NCBI RefSeq assembly: GCF_943914565.1
Contig: NZ_CALUCN010000003.1
Span: forward strand, 1 to 64,000
Origin: an uncultured Tessaracoccus sp.
GTDB lineage: Bacteria; Actinomycetota; Actinomycetes; Propionibacteriales; Propionibacteriaceae
Reading direction: 5' to 3'
DNA: 64,000 nucleotides
The translations under genes and the position numbers were made by a program. The notes beneath the pieces are model-generated. The model ran no database searches. It was not told the origin of the DNA and saw only the letters and a list, made by a program, of their open reading frames with translations. How positions within the stretch are numbered: position 1 is the first letter of the stretch; every line of letters starts with the position of its first letter. This document shows, piece by piece, positions 1 to 8,789 of this stretch.

Positions 1-1041
1 AAAGTCTGTGAGGTACGGCACCCAACCACGCGGGGACTCTATGTGAGTGTCGTCGGGGTCTACATCCCCGGCGACCCGAAAGGCGAGCACACGGCGGTCG
101 CGGAGGCGGTTGGGGGTCGTGCGATCAAGCTCGGCCACGGCCTCCCGACCCGGTTGAACCCGCTCGATGAGGGGTACCGGCCGGCCGGGATGAGCGATCA
201 GCAGTGGACCGCGACGGTCATTTCCCGACGCCGTGACCTGATCGGCGCGCTCACGGAGACGGTGCTGGCGCGGCCCATGTCCCCTTTGGAGCACACCGCG
301 ATCGATACGGCGCTGGCGGTGACGATGCGGGACAACTCGGTGCCGATCCTGCCGATGGTCGTCGATCACCTCCTCGATCCCGCCGACGACCCCGACGGCA
401 GTCTCCGGGAGGACGGTCGCATGGTCGGGCATGCGCTGCGTCGTCTGGTGCACGGCGATCTTGCCGGGCTCTTCGACGGGCCGTCGACGGAGGTGTTCGA
501 TCCGTCGTTGCCGATGATCTCCCTCGATCTGTCGCAGGTCACCGAGAATTCCACGCTGATCTCGGCGCTGATGACGTGTTCGTCGGCGTGGATGGAAGCG
601 GCGCTCCTGGACCCGGCCGGTGGCCAGCGCTGGTGCATCTACGACGAGGCCTGGCGGCTCATGTCCCAGCCCGCGCTGTTGCGGCGGATGGATGCGCACT
701 GGCGGCTCGCGCGGGCGTACGGGATCGCGAACGCGATGATCTTCCACAAGATCAGCGATCTCGACAATGTGGGCGATCAGGGATCGGCCATGCGCGGCCT
801 CGCCAACAGCCTGCTCGCGAATGCGGAGACGCGGGTGATCTACCGGCAGGAGTCCGATCAGCTCGGCCCCACCTCCGCCGCTCTCGGCCTGACGGGCACT
901 GAGCAGGGGCTGCTCCCGACGCTCGGGGTCGGGCAGGGGCTGTGGAAGATCAAGGGTTCTTCCTACGTGGTCCAGCATCAACTCCATCCCGCCGAAAATC
1001 GGCTCTTCGACACCAGCTCGCGCGCGGCCGCGCGCACATAG
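1..1041 (+). CDS. VirB4/TraC-like conjugation ATPase, C-terminal part (5' end outside window)
   Basis: The frame is open from base 1, so the gene starts upstream and only the C-terminal part is seen. A DPKGEH motif near residue 23 is followed by a GG..IKLG...RLNPLD segment. This is the usual sequence after the Walker A site in VirB4/TraC-type ATPases of actinobacterial conjugative elements. A Walker B motif, WCIYDEAWR, lies about residue 212. The end (TRVIYRQ, then GLW) also fits the family. Such ATPases energise assembly of the mating-pair channel at the inner membrane. The coupling ATPase two genes downstream supports this role. The Walker A motif itself is off the window, so intactness cannot be judged. 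Confidence 0.85.
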   Translation, partial: KVCEVRHPTTRGLYVSVVGVYIPGDPKGEHTAVAEAVGGRAIKLGHGLPTRLNPLDEGYRPAGMSDQQWTATVISRRRDLIGALTETVLARPMSPLEHTAIDTALAVTMRDNSVPILPMVVDHLLDPADDPDGSLREDGRMVGHALRRLVHGDLAGLFDGPSTEVFDPSLPMISLDLSQVTENSTLISALMTCSSAWMEAALLDPAGGQRWCIYDEAWRLMSQPALLRRMDAHWRLARAYGIANAMIFHKISDLDNVGDQGSAMRGLANSLLANAETRVIYRQESDQLGPTSAALGLTGTEQGLLPTLGVGQGLWKIKGSSYVVQHQLHPAENRLFDTSSRAAART

Positions 1042-1070
1042 GCCGGGGTGCGGTGGGTGCACCTGGCGGC

Positions 1071-1613
1071 ATGAGACACGCCCCTGCTTCTGCCGCTGTT
1101 CCTTCGTCTGTCCCGGTTTCGGTGCCGCATCTCGTGCTCGACGTGCACGACGACGGCACCCTCACCGCCACCCTCGACACCCGCCCCGTCGACCCGCCCG
1201 ACGGTGTGAGCGCGTGGCGGCGGGCCATGTTCGCGCAGATCATCGACCACGCCACGGGCGACCGGACCATCGCCGTGCGGGTGACCGTCCACGAGAGCGA
1301 CGGCACCACGTTCACCGACATCCTTCCCGCCGCGAAACGCCCCGCCCCGGAACCTGTGGCCGAGGAGAAGTCGGAGCCGCGGCGGGCGGTGAAGCGTCAG
1401 CGGGGTGCTGATCCGATATCAGTGGACGGCGGCGACGGGTTCATCGCCGGGGAAGACGTCGCCGTCGCCCTCATCGCCGCACACACCGACGCGACCCCGG
1501 ACGGGCGCGCACGGGCCCTCCTCGACCCCGCGGTCGTCGCGGCGGCGCGGGCGGGTGAGGTGGTGCTGGTCGGGCGGGTCTCCGGCACGATCGCTGTGCG
1601 GAGCTTGTCGTGA
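1071..1613 (+). CDS. hypothetical protein of conjugative element
   Basis: This 180-residue protein is not recognised. The ATG at 1071 was chosen because earlier in-frame starts lie inside the upstream ATPase gene. The first half (about residues 20-85) looks like a small beta-rich domain (LVLDVHDDGTLTATLDT). A charged linker rich in proline, glutamate, lysine and arginine follows, and then a compact C-terminal segment (residues 115-178) ending in alternating hydrophobics. There is no signal peptide or membrane segment. Its stop overlaps the GTG start of the coupling-protein gene by four bases, so the two are translationally coupled and it is probably an accessory protein of conjugation. Confidence 0.6.
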   Translation: MRHAPASAAVPSSVPVSVPHLVLDVHDDGTLTATLDTRPVDPPDGVSAWRRAMFAQIIDHATGDRTIAVRVTVHESDGTTFTDILPAAKRPAPEPVAEEKSEPRRAVKRQRGADPISVDGGDGFIAGEDVAVALIAAHTDATPDGRARALLDPAVVAAARAGEVVLVGRVSGTIAVRSLS

Positions 1614-3400
1614 TCGGGCCGCAGGGCCGTCCCGGCGGCAGCGGGGCGATGGGTGACGAGCTCACCAACCTGATCCTCATCGCCGTCGGCGGCCTCCTCG
1701 GGGTCGCGTTCGTCCTCCGCGCCTCCGGTAGCGTGGCGGCGTTTCTCACGGGCGCCCCGCAACCCACTGCCGGAGCGGCTGGCGGGGTCGCGGTGTTCTT
1801 CAAACCGGGTGATCCTGGCGGGCAGCTCGGCGCGGACGGCCTGAACCCGTTCGTGTATTGGGTCGTCGCCGCTCTCATGCTCGGCGCTCTCGTCACGGCC
1901 GGGTTCTGGGCGTGGGGTCTGCTGCGGCGCACGATGCGGCAGGCCGCACTGGATCCGCACCGGCAGGAGGGCACCGCGACCCGGCACGAGATCGCCCAGA
2001 CCGCCTCCACCAAAGCGTTGATGCGCCGCGCCAGCACCCTGCGCCCCACGCTCGACAGCCCCGTACCGGGTGATGTCGGTTACCGGCTCGGCACCGCGCA
2101 CCGACACGAGGTCTGGGCCTCCGTGGAAGACTCGATCCTCCTCGTCGGCGCCCCGAGGAGCGGCAAGGGCCTGTTCCTCGTGATCCCGGCGATCCTCGAT
2201 GCCCCTGGCGCGGTGGTCACGACCAGCACGCGTCCCGATAACGTCACCGCCTGCCTGCGCGCGAGGAAGCGCATCGGACCGGTGGCGGTGTTCGATCCGC
2301 AGCACCTCGCCGAAGGTCTCCCTGCCGGGCTCCGCTGGTCGCCGATCCGGGGGTGCGAGTCGCCGCAGACCGCGATGATCCGCGCCGCCGGCCTCGCGTC
2401 GGCCACCGGCCTCAGCGCGGGTGGCGTCGAAGGCGGTGACTTCTGGGAAGGGAAAACCCGCGCCGCGCTCCAAGCGCTGCTCCACGCCGCCGCCCTCGAC
2501 CGGCGCACCCCGACTGAGCTGTTCCGGTGGACGCTCGACCCCACGAACGCGGCGGATGCGGTCGCGATCCTCACCAACCATCCGGATGCGGCGACCGGGT
2601 GGGCGGACTCGCTCGCCTCGATGATCGACGCCGACCCCCGCACCCGCGACTCCATCTGGCAAGGCGTCTCCCTCTCACTCGCAGCCCTCGCAGACCCCCG
2701 GGTGCTCGACGCCGTGTCCCCGGGAGAGGGCGAGGAGTTCGATCCGGAAGCGTTCATCCGACAGCGGGGCACCCTGTTCCTCCTCGCCACCGGTGCCGGG
2801 GCCGGGAACAGTGCCGCCCTGGTGGCGGCGCTGGTGGAGGATCTGGTCGAGACCGTCCGCCGCCTCGCGGCCCGCTCCGCCGGCGCCCGCCTCGACCCGC
2901 CGATGCTGCTCGCGTTGGACGAGATCGGGAACCTCGCGCCTCTGCCGTCCCTGCCGACGTTGATGGCCGAGGGTGGCGGGACCGGGATCACGACACTCGC
3001 GGTGTTGCAGTCGCTCGCGCAGGCGCGGGACAAGTGGAACGAGCACCAGGCCGGGGCGATCTGGGACGCCTCGATCGTGAAGATCCTCCTCGGAGGCGCC
3101 TCCAACAGCCGCGACCTGCAAGACCTCTCCACGCTGATCGGGGAACGCGACGAACTGACCGACTCCACGACAGTCGGCGACTACGGCTCCCGCTCCAACC
3201 AGCGCTCCGTCCGCAGGGTCGCGATCCTCCCACCAGACCGAATCCGCACGCTCCCGTTCGGCACCGCCGTCACCCTACTCCGCTCCGCGCCGCCGATCAT
3301 CACCGACCTGCGCGCCTGGCCCAACCGCCCCGACGGCACCACGTTGAAGGCCGACCGGGCCGAGGTCGAACGCCTCCTCCACGATCCCCACGGGGACTGA
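1610..3400 (+). CDS. VirD4/TraG-type coupling ATPase of a type IV secretion (conjugation) system
   Basis: Type IV coupling proteins dock the relaxase-DNA complex to the mating channel and pump DNA. The N-terminus has two membrane segments, about residues 18-38 and 81-105, as expected for VirD4-type proteins. The Walker A motif GAPRSGKG is at residues 180-187. The Walker B motif LLALDEIGN, near residue 435, is followed by PLPSLPTLMAEGGG and a TLAVLQSLAQAR sensor-like stretch typical of TraG/VirD4. At 596 residues the length is normal. The GTG start overlaps the preceding stop (GTGA). No relaxase gene is seen inside the window; it may lie upstream. Confidence 0.92.
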   Translation: MIGPQGRPGGSGAMGDELTNLILIAVGGLLGVAFVLRASGSVAAFLTGAPQPTAGAAGGVAVFFKPGDPGGQLGADGLNPFVYWVVAALMLGALVTAGFWAWGLLRRTMRQAALDPHRQEGTATRHEIAQTASTKALMRRASTLRPTLDSPVPGDVGYRLGTAHRHEVWASVEDSILLVGAPRSGKGLFLVIPAILDAPGAVVTTSTRPDNVTACLRARKRIGPVAVFDPQHLAEGLPAGLRWSPIRGCESPQTAMIRAAGLASATGLSAGGVEGGDFWEGKTRAALQALLHAAALDRRTPTELFRWTLDPTNAADAVAILTNHPDAATGWADSLASMIDADPRTRDSIWQGVSLSLAALADPRVLDAVSPGEGEEFDPEAFIRQRGTLFLLATGAGAGNSAALVAALVEDLVETVRRLAARSAGARLDPPMLLALDEIGNLAPLPSLPTLMAEGGGTGITTLAVLQSLAQARDKWNEHQAGAIWDASIVKILLGGASNSRDLQDLSTLIGERDELTDSTTVGDYGSRSNQRSVRRVAILPPDRIRTLPFGTAVTLLRSAPPIITDLRAWPNRPDGTTLKADRAEVERLLHDPHGD

Positions 3401-3485
3401 TCCACCGCGGGAGGACGGGTGCACCTGCCTGACCCAGCGGCCCCGACGAGAGGTGGCCGCCTGAGCAGACCGTCAGGAGCACACG

Positions 3486-3965
3486 ATGAACGAGCAGCCA
3501 CGCGACCCGGACCCGGAACTGGATAGAGCCTTCTACGGGTTCGTCGCTTCCGATCCGCAGCCGTCAGGCAGCGAGGGCAAGAAGCGTCTGTACTTCAAGG
3601 CCGGGCAAGAGCACCACGACTTCGCAGCCGACGGGTCCCGGATCAAGCTCCCCACGACCTTCCACGATGTGGTGGCGTTCCGAGGCGCTGCCGAGAGCGG
3701 CGAAGTGAAACTCGCCAAGGGCGACTGGTTCCTCGCGATCGGACGCACCCAGACAAGCACGAACCCCAACACCGGCGTCGAATCGACGGAGTTCATCGCA
3801 AGCCGGTTCGGACACGACCTCGCCCGCATGAACACCCAGGTCGGCACCCCGCGCCGCCGCTCCCAGATGGAATCCCCGGACCGTCAACGACCGGCGCGGC
3901 AGGTCGCGTTCGAGCCGCCCGTGCAGGACCAGCCCGACTATGAGCAGCCCGCACGGGCCATGTGA
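3486..3965 (+). CDS. single-stranded DNA-binding (SSB)-like protein
   Basis: The 159 residues include an OB-fold-like core from about 30 to 115. The stretch KGDWFLAIGRTQTSTNPNTG, then EFIASRFGHDLARM, resembles the beta-4/beta-5 region of bacterial SSB proteins, where KGD starts the strand and the L45-type loop precedes the last strand. The C-terminal 40 residues are polar, proline- and arginine-rich. They lack the acidic DDDIPF-type tip that recruits partner proteins in host SSB. SSB paralogues are common in conjugative elements, where they coat the transferred strand. The gene sits in the transfer operon. The SSB call rests on pattern recognition of the core only. Confidence 0.6.
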   Translation: MNEQPRDPDPELDRAFYGFVASDPQPSGSEGKKRLYFKAGQEHHDFAADGSRIKLPTTFHDVVAFRGAAESGEVKLAKGDWFLAIGRTQTSTNPNTGVESTEFIASRFGHDLARMNTQVGTPRRRSQMESPDRQRPARQVAFEPPVQDQPDYEQPARAM

Positions 3966-3978
3966 GAGGGGGCGAAGC

Positions 3979-4575
3979 ATGATGAACAACGACGCCACGC
4001 TCCCGCCCGACGACCTGGGCTCCGAGCCCGAGGAATGGGAGGAGGAGGACTTCGGGCGACTCGACCCTGACGATGACATTCCGGGGCCGCCGCGGCCGGT
4101 GAACTGGAACCTGCTGCTCTCCCACGACCTGGAACAGGAATGGCTCGCCCTCAACCGCTGGGTCGAATGGCTCCGCCACACCTACGCGCTGCCCGCGTCG
4201 GTCATCCCGCCGTACTGGCACCGCCACCCCGAGCTGCAATGGGAGCTGTCCGCGCTACACCTGCACTGGCTCGGCGCCTACGACCCCGAGCAGAACGCGT
4301 CCGCCGCGATCGGCTGGCACCGCGACTTCGCCGCCGCCCGCCAGCGCCTCCGCGACTGGGTCGCCGCCTCCGGCACCCGCCTGGACCGCGACCGTCCCAG
4401 TCGGCAGACCGCCTGGCCCGGCGAACCACCCGCCCCACCGGTCGAAGACACCCCGATCACCGAACGACGCGCGGACTTCGTGGCGTTCGTGATCACGCAG
4501 GTCGCCCGCCGCAAGGCCGCCGAAGACGCCGTCTTCGCCCGCCTCGATGACGCCGCGCGCTCAGACGATGGGTAG
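3979..4575 (+). CDS. DUF4913-like protein of actinobacterial mobile elements
   Basis: The protein has about 198 residues from the ATG at 3979, which follows a GAGAGGGGG Shine-Dalgarno stretch; a second ATG follows immediately. After an acidic N-terminus (EEWEEEDFGRLD), residues 40-135 carry the tryptophan-rich pattern W..L..WVEWL..TYALP, PPYWHRHPELQWELSALHL and a W..RLRDWV segment. I associate this with the DUF4913 family found on actinobacterial plasmids and integrative elements. Its function is unknown. It is soluble, with no signal peptide. The position between the SSB-like gene and the recombinase supports membership of the element's backbone. Confidence 0.65.
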   Translation: MMNNDATLPPDDLGSEPEEWEEEDFGRLDPDDDIPGPPRPVNWNLLLSHDLEQEWLALNRWVEWLRHTYALPASVIPPYWHRHPELQWELSALHLHWLGAYDPEQNASAAIGWHRDFAAARQRLRDWVAASGTRLDRDRPSRQTAWPGEPPAPPVEDTPITERRADFVAFVITQVARRKAAEDAVFARLDDAARSDDG

Positions 4576-4585
4576 GTGACGAGCG

Positions 4586-4786
4586 GTGGTGCGGAACTAT
4601 CAACGCAAGACCCAGCGGCCCTCCGCCGACCGGAACCTGCGAGTCACCTTCACCCGGCGCGAGCAGATCGACGTGGAGAAGGTCGCCGAAGTCCTCATCC
4701 GCGTCGCCCTGCGAGAAGCCGGCACGGGCACCAAGGCCGGGCAGGCCGGCACCCGACTCCAGGCGCTGCTGAGCAGCGAGCGGTAG
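4586..4786 (+). CDS. small basic protein upstream of recombinase
   Basis: A 66-residue ORF starts with GTG ten bases after the previous stop, in the same direction. The N-terminus is strongly basic (VRNYQRKTQRPSADRN). A predicted helix with a VAEVLIRVALREAG pattern follows, then a short polar tail. I do not recognise a family. Small basic proteins encoded next to large serine recombinases can act as directionality factors or DNA-binding accessories, but that is only a possibility here. Co-directional spacing and sensible composition support it being a gene. Confidence 0.5.
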   Translation: MVRNYQRKTQRPSADRNLRVTFTRREQIDVEKVAEVLIRVALREAGTGTKAGQAGTRLQALLSSER

Positions 4787-4893
4787 AATCCCCGGTACGT
4801 AGTACGTCCATCAGGGCGCTACCGGCTTACCCCTTGTTGCCCGAACCCGTCGCGGTTCGGCAGGCCTCCCCATCTGTGTCGTGACAGCCCAAC

Positions 4894-4932
4894 GGCGCCC
4901 GCACCCATCCCGACTGGGAATGGGTGAGCGCC
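4894..4932 (+). promoter_or_regulatory. hairpin upstream of recombinase 1 start
   Basis: GGCGC at 4894-4898 pairs with GCGCC at 4928-4932. Inside it, CACCCAT (4902-4908) pairs with ATGGGTG (4920-4926), and CCC (4909-4911) with GGG (4916-4918) around a GACT loop. The stem buries the upstream GTG (4924) and lies 18 bases before the preferred ATG (4951). A second perfect stem, CCGAACC (4841-4847) with GGTTCGG (4854-4860), precedes it. Either could modulate recombinase translation or be part of a recombination site. No U-tract follows, so a terminator is unlikely. Confidence 0.45.
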
Positions 4933-4950
4933 CGAAAGGCAGTCACGACC

Positions 4951-6900
4951 ATGACGCTCCTCGACCTTCCCGCCGGCCTCGACCTCAGCGCCCTGCGTTC
5001 CCTCGCCGGCCCCGCGACCCAGGCCCTCGACGTCGCCCTTCCCGATGGGAAAGTGCCGGCGATCTCCTACCTGCGGGTCTCCACCAAGGACCAAGCCACC
5101 CGCAACGGCCTCGAAGAAGGCCTGTCCATCCCCGCGCAGCGCGAGGCCGCGCAGCGCAAGGCCGACCAGCTCGGCGCGGTCATCGTCGCAGAGTTCATCG
5201 AGCCCGGCGAGTCCGGCAAGACCGCCCGCCGCAAAGCACTCCAGGAGATGCTGGACTACCTTGCCGAGCACCCCATCCGGTACTGCATCATCAACAAGGT
5301 CGACCGCATCGCCCGCAACCGGCTCGACGACGCGATCATCCACGCCACACTCCGCCAAGCAGGCGTCACCCTCGTCTCGGTGATGGAGAACATCGACGAG
5401 ACCCCCTCCGGGATGCTCATGCACGGCATCATGGCCTCGATCGCGGAGTTCTACTCCCTGAACCTCGCCCAAGAGGTCACCAAGGGTCTCGTGCAGAAAG
5501 CGTCCATCGGCGGCACCCCGCACAAGGCGCCCATCGGCTACCTCAACGTCCGCCTCACCGATGCGAACGGGCACGAGGTGCGCGACGTGCAACTCGATTC
5601 CCACCGGGCCGACCTGATCCGGTTCGCGTTCACCGCCTACGCCACCGGCGACTGGTCCCTCTCCAAGCTCGCCCGCGAGCTAGAGACCCGCGGCCTTGCC
5701 ACCCGGCCCACGCCGACGTTCCCCGCGAAGCCGGTCACGACCACGGGGCTGCACAAGATCCTCACGAACCCCTACTACCAGGGCATCGTCACGTTTCGCG
5801 AGGTCACCTACCCCGGCACCCATCAGCCACTCGTGACCCCGGAGACGTTCGAGCAGGTGCAGACGATCCTCCAGCAGAACCACGTCACCGGCGACAAGCC
5901 GCAGAAGTACGACCACTACCTCAAAGGCTCGATCTACTGCGGCTGCGGGAAGAAGCTCATGTTCGAACGGCCTCGCAACCACCAGGGCGTCGCCTACGAC
6001 TACTTCACCTGCACCGGCCGCCGGTTCAAGCGCAACGACTGCCAGCGCACCGCCGCCCTCGTCCACCGCATCGAGCAGAGCATCGAGACCCGCTACCAGC
6101 ACGTCTCCGTCACCGAGGACGAGGCCGGACAGATCCAGGCCGTCCTCGGGCAGGTGTTCGACGCCCTCGCCGAGTCAACCAGCGATGAACGGACCCTCCT
6201 CGAAGGACAGAAGATCAAGCTTGAAGCCGAACAGGTCAAGCTCCTCCAAGCCCACTACGCCGACGCGATCCCCATCGACCTGCTCAAAACCGAACAGGAC
6301 CGCATCCGCGCGAGCCTCCACGCCATCACCGGCAGGCTCGACACCCTCACATCGACCTACGACAACGCGAAGGTCGGGCTCGACGCGATCCTCGGCCTCC
6401 TCACCGACATCGGTGATGTGTACGCGAAGGCCGAACCCGCCGAACGGCGGATGCTCAACCGGGCACTGTTCGACCGCATCACCATCGATGACGACGACCA
6501 AGCCGCCCTCGAACCAGCCCAGACGATCGCGACGATCCTCGACGCCATCCCCAGGCCACACAACGAAAGAACCTTGCCCCGCGATCAAGCGGGGCAAGGT
6601 TCGAACGTTCAACTTTACGTGGACGCCGGTGGACTCAGCCCGAACACGTGGGAGCGGCTGGAACGGCTGAGTTCCGCGTGGGAGCAGGCGAAACGGGGTG
6701 GCGCGAGCAAAGAACCACCGGCAGCCGAGCCAGATCCTGGGGTCGTGGCGAACCCAACGAGACGATCCCGAACCCCGCTTGCCCCGAACGAAGTGGACGC
6801 GATTCGAACCGCTCGCGCCAACGGCGAGAGTGTCCTTTCGATCTGCCGCCGATTCGACATTCACCGAGTGACGGTGTGGGAGAAGACCCGAACAAGTTGA
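4951..6900 (+). CDS. large serine recombinase (site-specific integrase) 1
   Basis: This enzyme would integrate or excise the element. The resolvase domain starts with YLRVSTKDQA, giving the catalytic serine and its neighbouring arginine about 43 residues from the ATG. It also contains the KVDRIARN and GIMASIAEFYS motifs of the family. A recombinase domain and a zinc ribbon (YCGCGKK, then FTCTGR and CQRT) follow, then a long coiled-coil stretch. The C-terminus has an unusual extra helix-turn-helix tail (SICRRFDIHRVTVWEK), separated from the body by an inverted repeat in the DNA. ATG 4951 is preferred over GTG 4924, which lies in a hairpin. The stop codon falls in the GAGCTAAG octamer. Confidence 0.93.
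   Translation: MTLLDLPAGLDLSALRSLAGPATQALDVALPDGKVPAISYLRVSTKDQATRNGLEEGLSIPAQREAAQRKADQLGAVIVAEFIEPGESGKTARRKALQEMLDYLAEHPIRYCIINKVDRIARNRLDDAIIHATLRQAGVTLVSVMENIDETPSGMLMHGIMASIAEFYSLNLAQEVTKGLVQKASIGGTPHKAPIGYLNVRLTDANGHEVRDVQLDSHRADLIRFAFTAYATGDWSLSKLARELETRGLATRPTPTFPAKPVTTTGLHKILTNPYYQGIVTFREVTYPGTHQPLVTPETFEQVQTILQQNHVTGDKPQKYDHYLKGSIYCGCGKKLMFERPRNHQGVAYDYFTCTGRRFKRNDCQRTAALVHRIEQSIETRYQHVSVTEDEAGQIQAVLGQVFDALAESTSDERTLLEGQKIKLEAEQVKLLQAHYADAIPIDLLKTEQDRIRASLHAITGRLDTLTSTYDNAKVGLDAILGLLTDIGDVYAKAEPAERRMLNRALFDRITIDDDDQAALEPAQTIATILDAIPRPHNERTLPRDQAGQGSNVQLYVDAGGLSPNTWERLERLSSAWEQAKRGGASKEPPAAEPDPGVVANPTRRSRTPLAPNEVDAIRTARANGESVLSICRRFDIHRVTVWEKTRTS
6569..6602. repeat. perfect 14-bp inverted repeat inside recombinase 1 gene
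   Basis: The arms GAACCTTGCCCCGC (6569-6582) and GCGGGGCAAGGTTC (6589-6602) are perfectly complementary with a six-base GATCAA loop. It looks like a factor-independent terminator or protein-binding dyad, yet it is translated as ERTLPRDQAGQGS. It separates the standard recombinase body from the extra HTH tail, so it may mark an old gene end to which the tail was fused. Confidence 0.85.
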
Positions 6901-6906
6901 GCTAAG
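6899..6906. other. candidate attachment-site core GAGCTAAG (left copy)
   Basis: The octamer overlaps the stop codon of recombinase 1 and recurs at 13235-13242, in the tRNA-Ala acceptor end where recombinase 2 also ends. In both places it lies at the 3' side of a serine recombinase gene. This suggests the cross-over core of two tandem insertions. The match is short, so this is inference. Confidence 0.4.
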
Positions 6907-7052
6907 TCCGCGACCGTCGTGGGGACAAAGTGCAATAACCGGTCGCAACCTCAGGTTTCCCCAACCGCAACATCGACCTTCCGAGCCGCGACCAACTACT
7001 TGGCCACGGGAGTGCCATCGGCGACGCACGACAACCCGGGCGGCAAGGATCG

Positions 7053-8789
7053 TCACGAGATCATCTGCCAGAGCCATTCGAAGAGGCTCCTCCCTCCCAC
7101 TTGCGACATCAGAACCGTTGCGACCGCAACGAAAAGTGACACGATCGCAACCCAAAGCGCAAGCCGGCCAGTCCGGAAAGCGTCAGCAGATGAACCGAGC
7201 GATGAAACGGTTGAAAGAATGTCGCGGTAGTCACTGTCCGCTTGCCGCAGCTGCTCGAACCAATCCTCATGTCGCTCTTTGAGTCTTTCATTGAAGTTGA
7301 TGGGCACCTCCGGCGCCTCATTCTCTTTGCGCGCGCGTGCAAGCTCGTCCGGAGTCGGAACATAGCTGAACTGTGGGTCTCCCTCCCAATACCAAGACCG
7401 TTTCCAAAACGCGGCAACATCACGTTGCATGCTTGCGAGGTCGAGACTCAACGTAAGTAAGCTCTGACGCAGCTCGTGGATCGCCTTCGGACGGAATTTC
7501 CCGTGTCGTGCACTGGCTCGATCTCGGATCTCGGCGAAGCGCTCCTCAGTTGCCTCAAGGTAACCCGACACGGAAATCATGAGGAACAGGTTTCTCATAC
7601 TGTCGGCAAGTCGATAGGCGATGTTTTGATTGTCGTTTCCACCGATGTACTCGAATTTCTCAGGGCCGACTTCCCTGAGTATTGCCGGTCGACTTCCCCA
7701 GAGCGTCCATGTCGGGTCATCTCCCAGGGGGTCTTTCCCTATGCGCCGCTGACAGTGGAGCACTAGCTTCGGAATGTCGGGTGAGGTGAGCATTCGGAAC
7801 ACCGGGCGCTCGATGCCAAGGGCACGCAGGGCATCGTCCTCTGACACGCGCTGGTCGCGATTCTGCGCGGGCTGCGGCAGCAAGGTGGGGTCGAGCTTGT
7901 CAAAGAGCATCAGCTCGAGCAATGGTTGCGGACGCTCCATCCGAGCGAAGAAACCAGGGAGACGAGCTGTAAGCCAGTCGCGCGCGGCGTAGTGCATTGA
8001 GCGACGTGCAAGCTGCACCTGGTGGATCGTTGCCCAGCGCCGGTCAAGACTGCGAGGTCTCGGACGTTCCCAGAGCAGCAAGGGTTCGTGTTGCTTGTGC
8101 CACTCAACGTCAAGCGCCTGCGCTGCCTCGTCTTGGAGGTGAAATTCGGCGACGACCGCAGTGAGACCTTGCCCGACCTGCACGGCTTTGAGTTCGATGT
8201 AATCAAACTCCGGCGGGAGACGCTCGCGGACAGCGTCCATACCGAACCAGTTGCGATCGTGTCGCACGACGTTGATGAGGTTCCACCACACCGATCCTCC
8301 ACCTGAGCGAGAGCGCGCCAGCATCACGTGATTGCGCTCATCAATCGGCGAAAAACGCTGGCGCACATCCCAGCCATTCTTCCGGAGTGCCGCTTCAAGT
8401 CTTGGGAGATCGGCTGGCGGGAAGAGTTCGACCAACCAGATACTGGGTGTCGTGACGTGTTCATCTCTCGGGGCCCGAATGTTGTGCATCCAGCCATCGA
8501 GCGACTCTGCGAAGTCTCGGTCGTGCTCATTGAAAGGAATAAGCCAGTTAACGCCGTTGTTGAGCCATTTCCGCATGAACGGCGGCGTGAACTTACGCCG
8601 CCAGCCTGTGCTCAACCACCACAGCACACGGTAGGGGTAGTCATACCAGCGATACCCCTCTCCCGCCTCGGGCACGAGATCAAAGACGGCAGCAACCTCG
8701 TCGGAAATCTCGATACCGCTCTCCTCCCGCGTGGCGCGGGGACGTCGACGCCGCTGTCGGTATTTCTCGCGATCTCCGAGCTCCACCAT
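7053..8789 (-). CDS. uncharacterised C-terminally membrane-anchored protein (island cargo)
   Basis: This 578-residue protein is not recognised. The start is an ATG six bases after AGGAGA. The N-terminus is highly charged (REKYRQRRRRPRATREES) and is followed by a tryptophan-rich segment (VLWWLSTGWRRKF). The middle is soluble and mixed. A charged, helix-rich region with coiled-coil character (about 440-535) leads to one membrane segment near residues 545-567 (RLALWVAIVSLFVAVATVLM). No enzyme motif is apparent. The base composition is clearly lower in GC than the flanks, as expected for transferred cargo. It stands alone between two recombinases on the opposite strand. A defence or stress-sensing role is possible but not shown. 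Confidence 0.75.
   Translation of the reverse strand: MVELGDREKYRQRRRRPRATREESGIEISDEVAAVFDLVPEAGEGYRWYDYPYRVLWWLSTGWRRKFTPPFMRKWLNNGVNWLIPFNEHDRDFAESLDGWMHNIRAPRDEHVTTPSIWLVELFPPADLPRLEAALRKNGWDVRQRFSPIDERNHVMLARSRSGGGSVWWNLINVVRHDRNWFGMDAVRERLPPEFDYIELKAVQVGQGLTAVVAEFHLQDEAAQALDVEWHKQHEPLLLWERPRPRSLDRRWATIHQVQLARRSMHYAARDWLTARLPGFFARMERPQPLLELMLFDKLDPTLLPQPAQNRDQRVSEDDALRALGIERPVFRMLTSPDIPKLVLHCQRRIGKDPLGDDPTWTLWGSRPAILREVGPEKFEYIGGNDNQNIAYRLADSMRNLFLMISVSGYLEATEERFAEIRDRASARHGKFRPKAIHELRQSLLTLSLDLASMQRDVAAFWKRSWYWEGDPQFSYVPTPDELARARKENEAPEVPINFNERLKERHEDWFEQLRQADSDYRDILSTVSSLGSSADAFRTGRLALWVAIVSLFVAVATVLMSQVGGRSLFEWLWQMIS

Noticed and set aside
942..1070. Earlier start for the second conjugation gene
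   Set aside because: It would overlap the VirB4-like gene by 100 bases; the ATG at 1071 gives a normal junction.
4841..4860. tRNA fragment or attachment site in the CCGAACC/GGTTCGG hairpin
   Set aside because: The stem resembles a T-arm superficially, but the loop is not TTCGAAT-like and no tRNA surrounds it.
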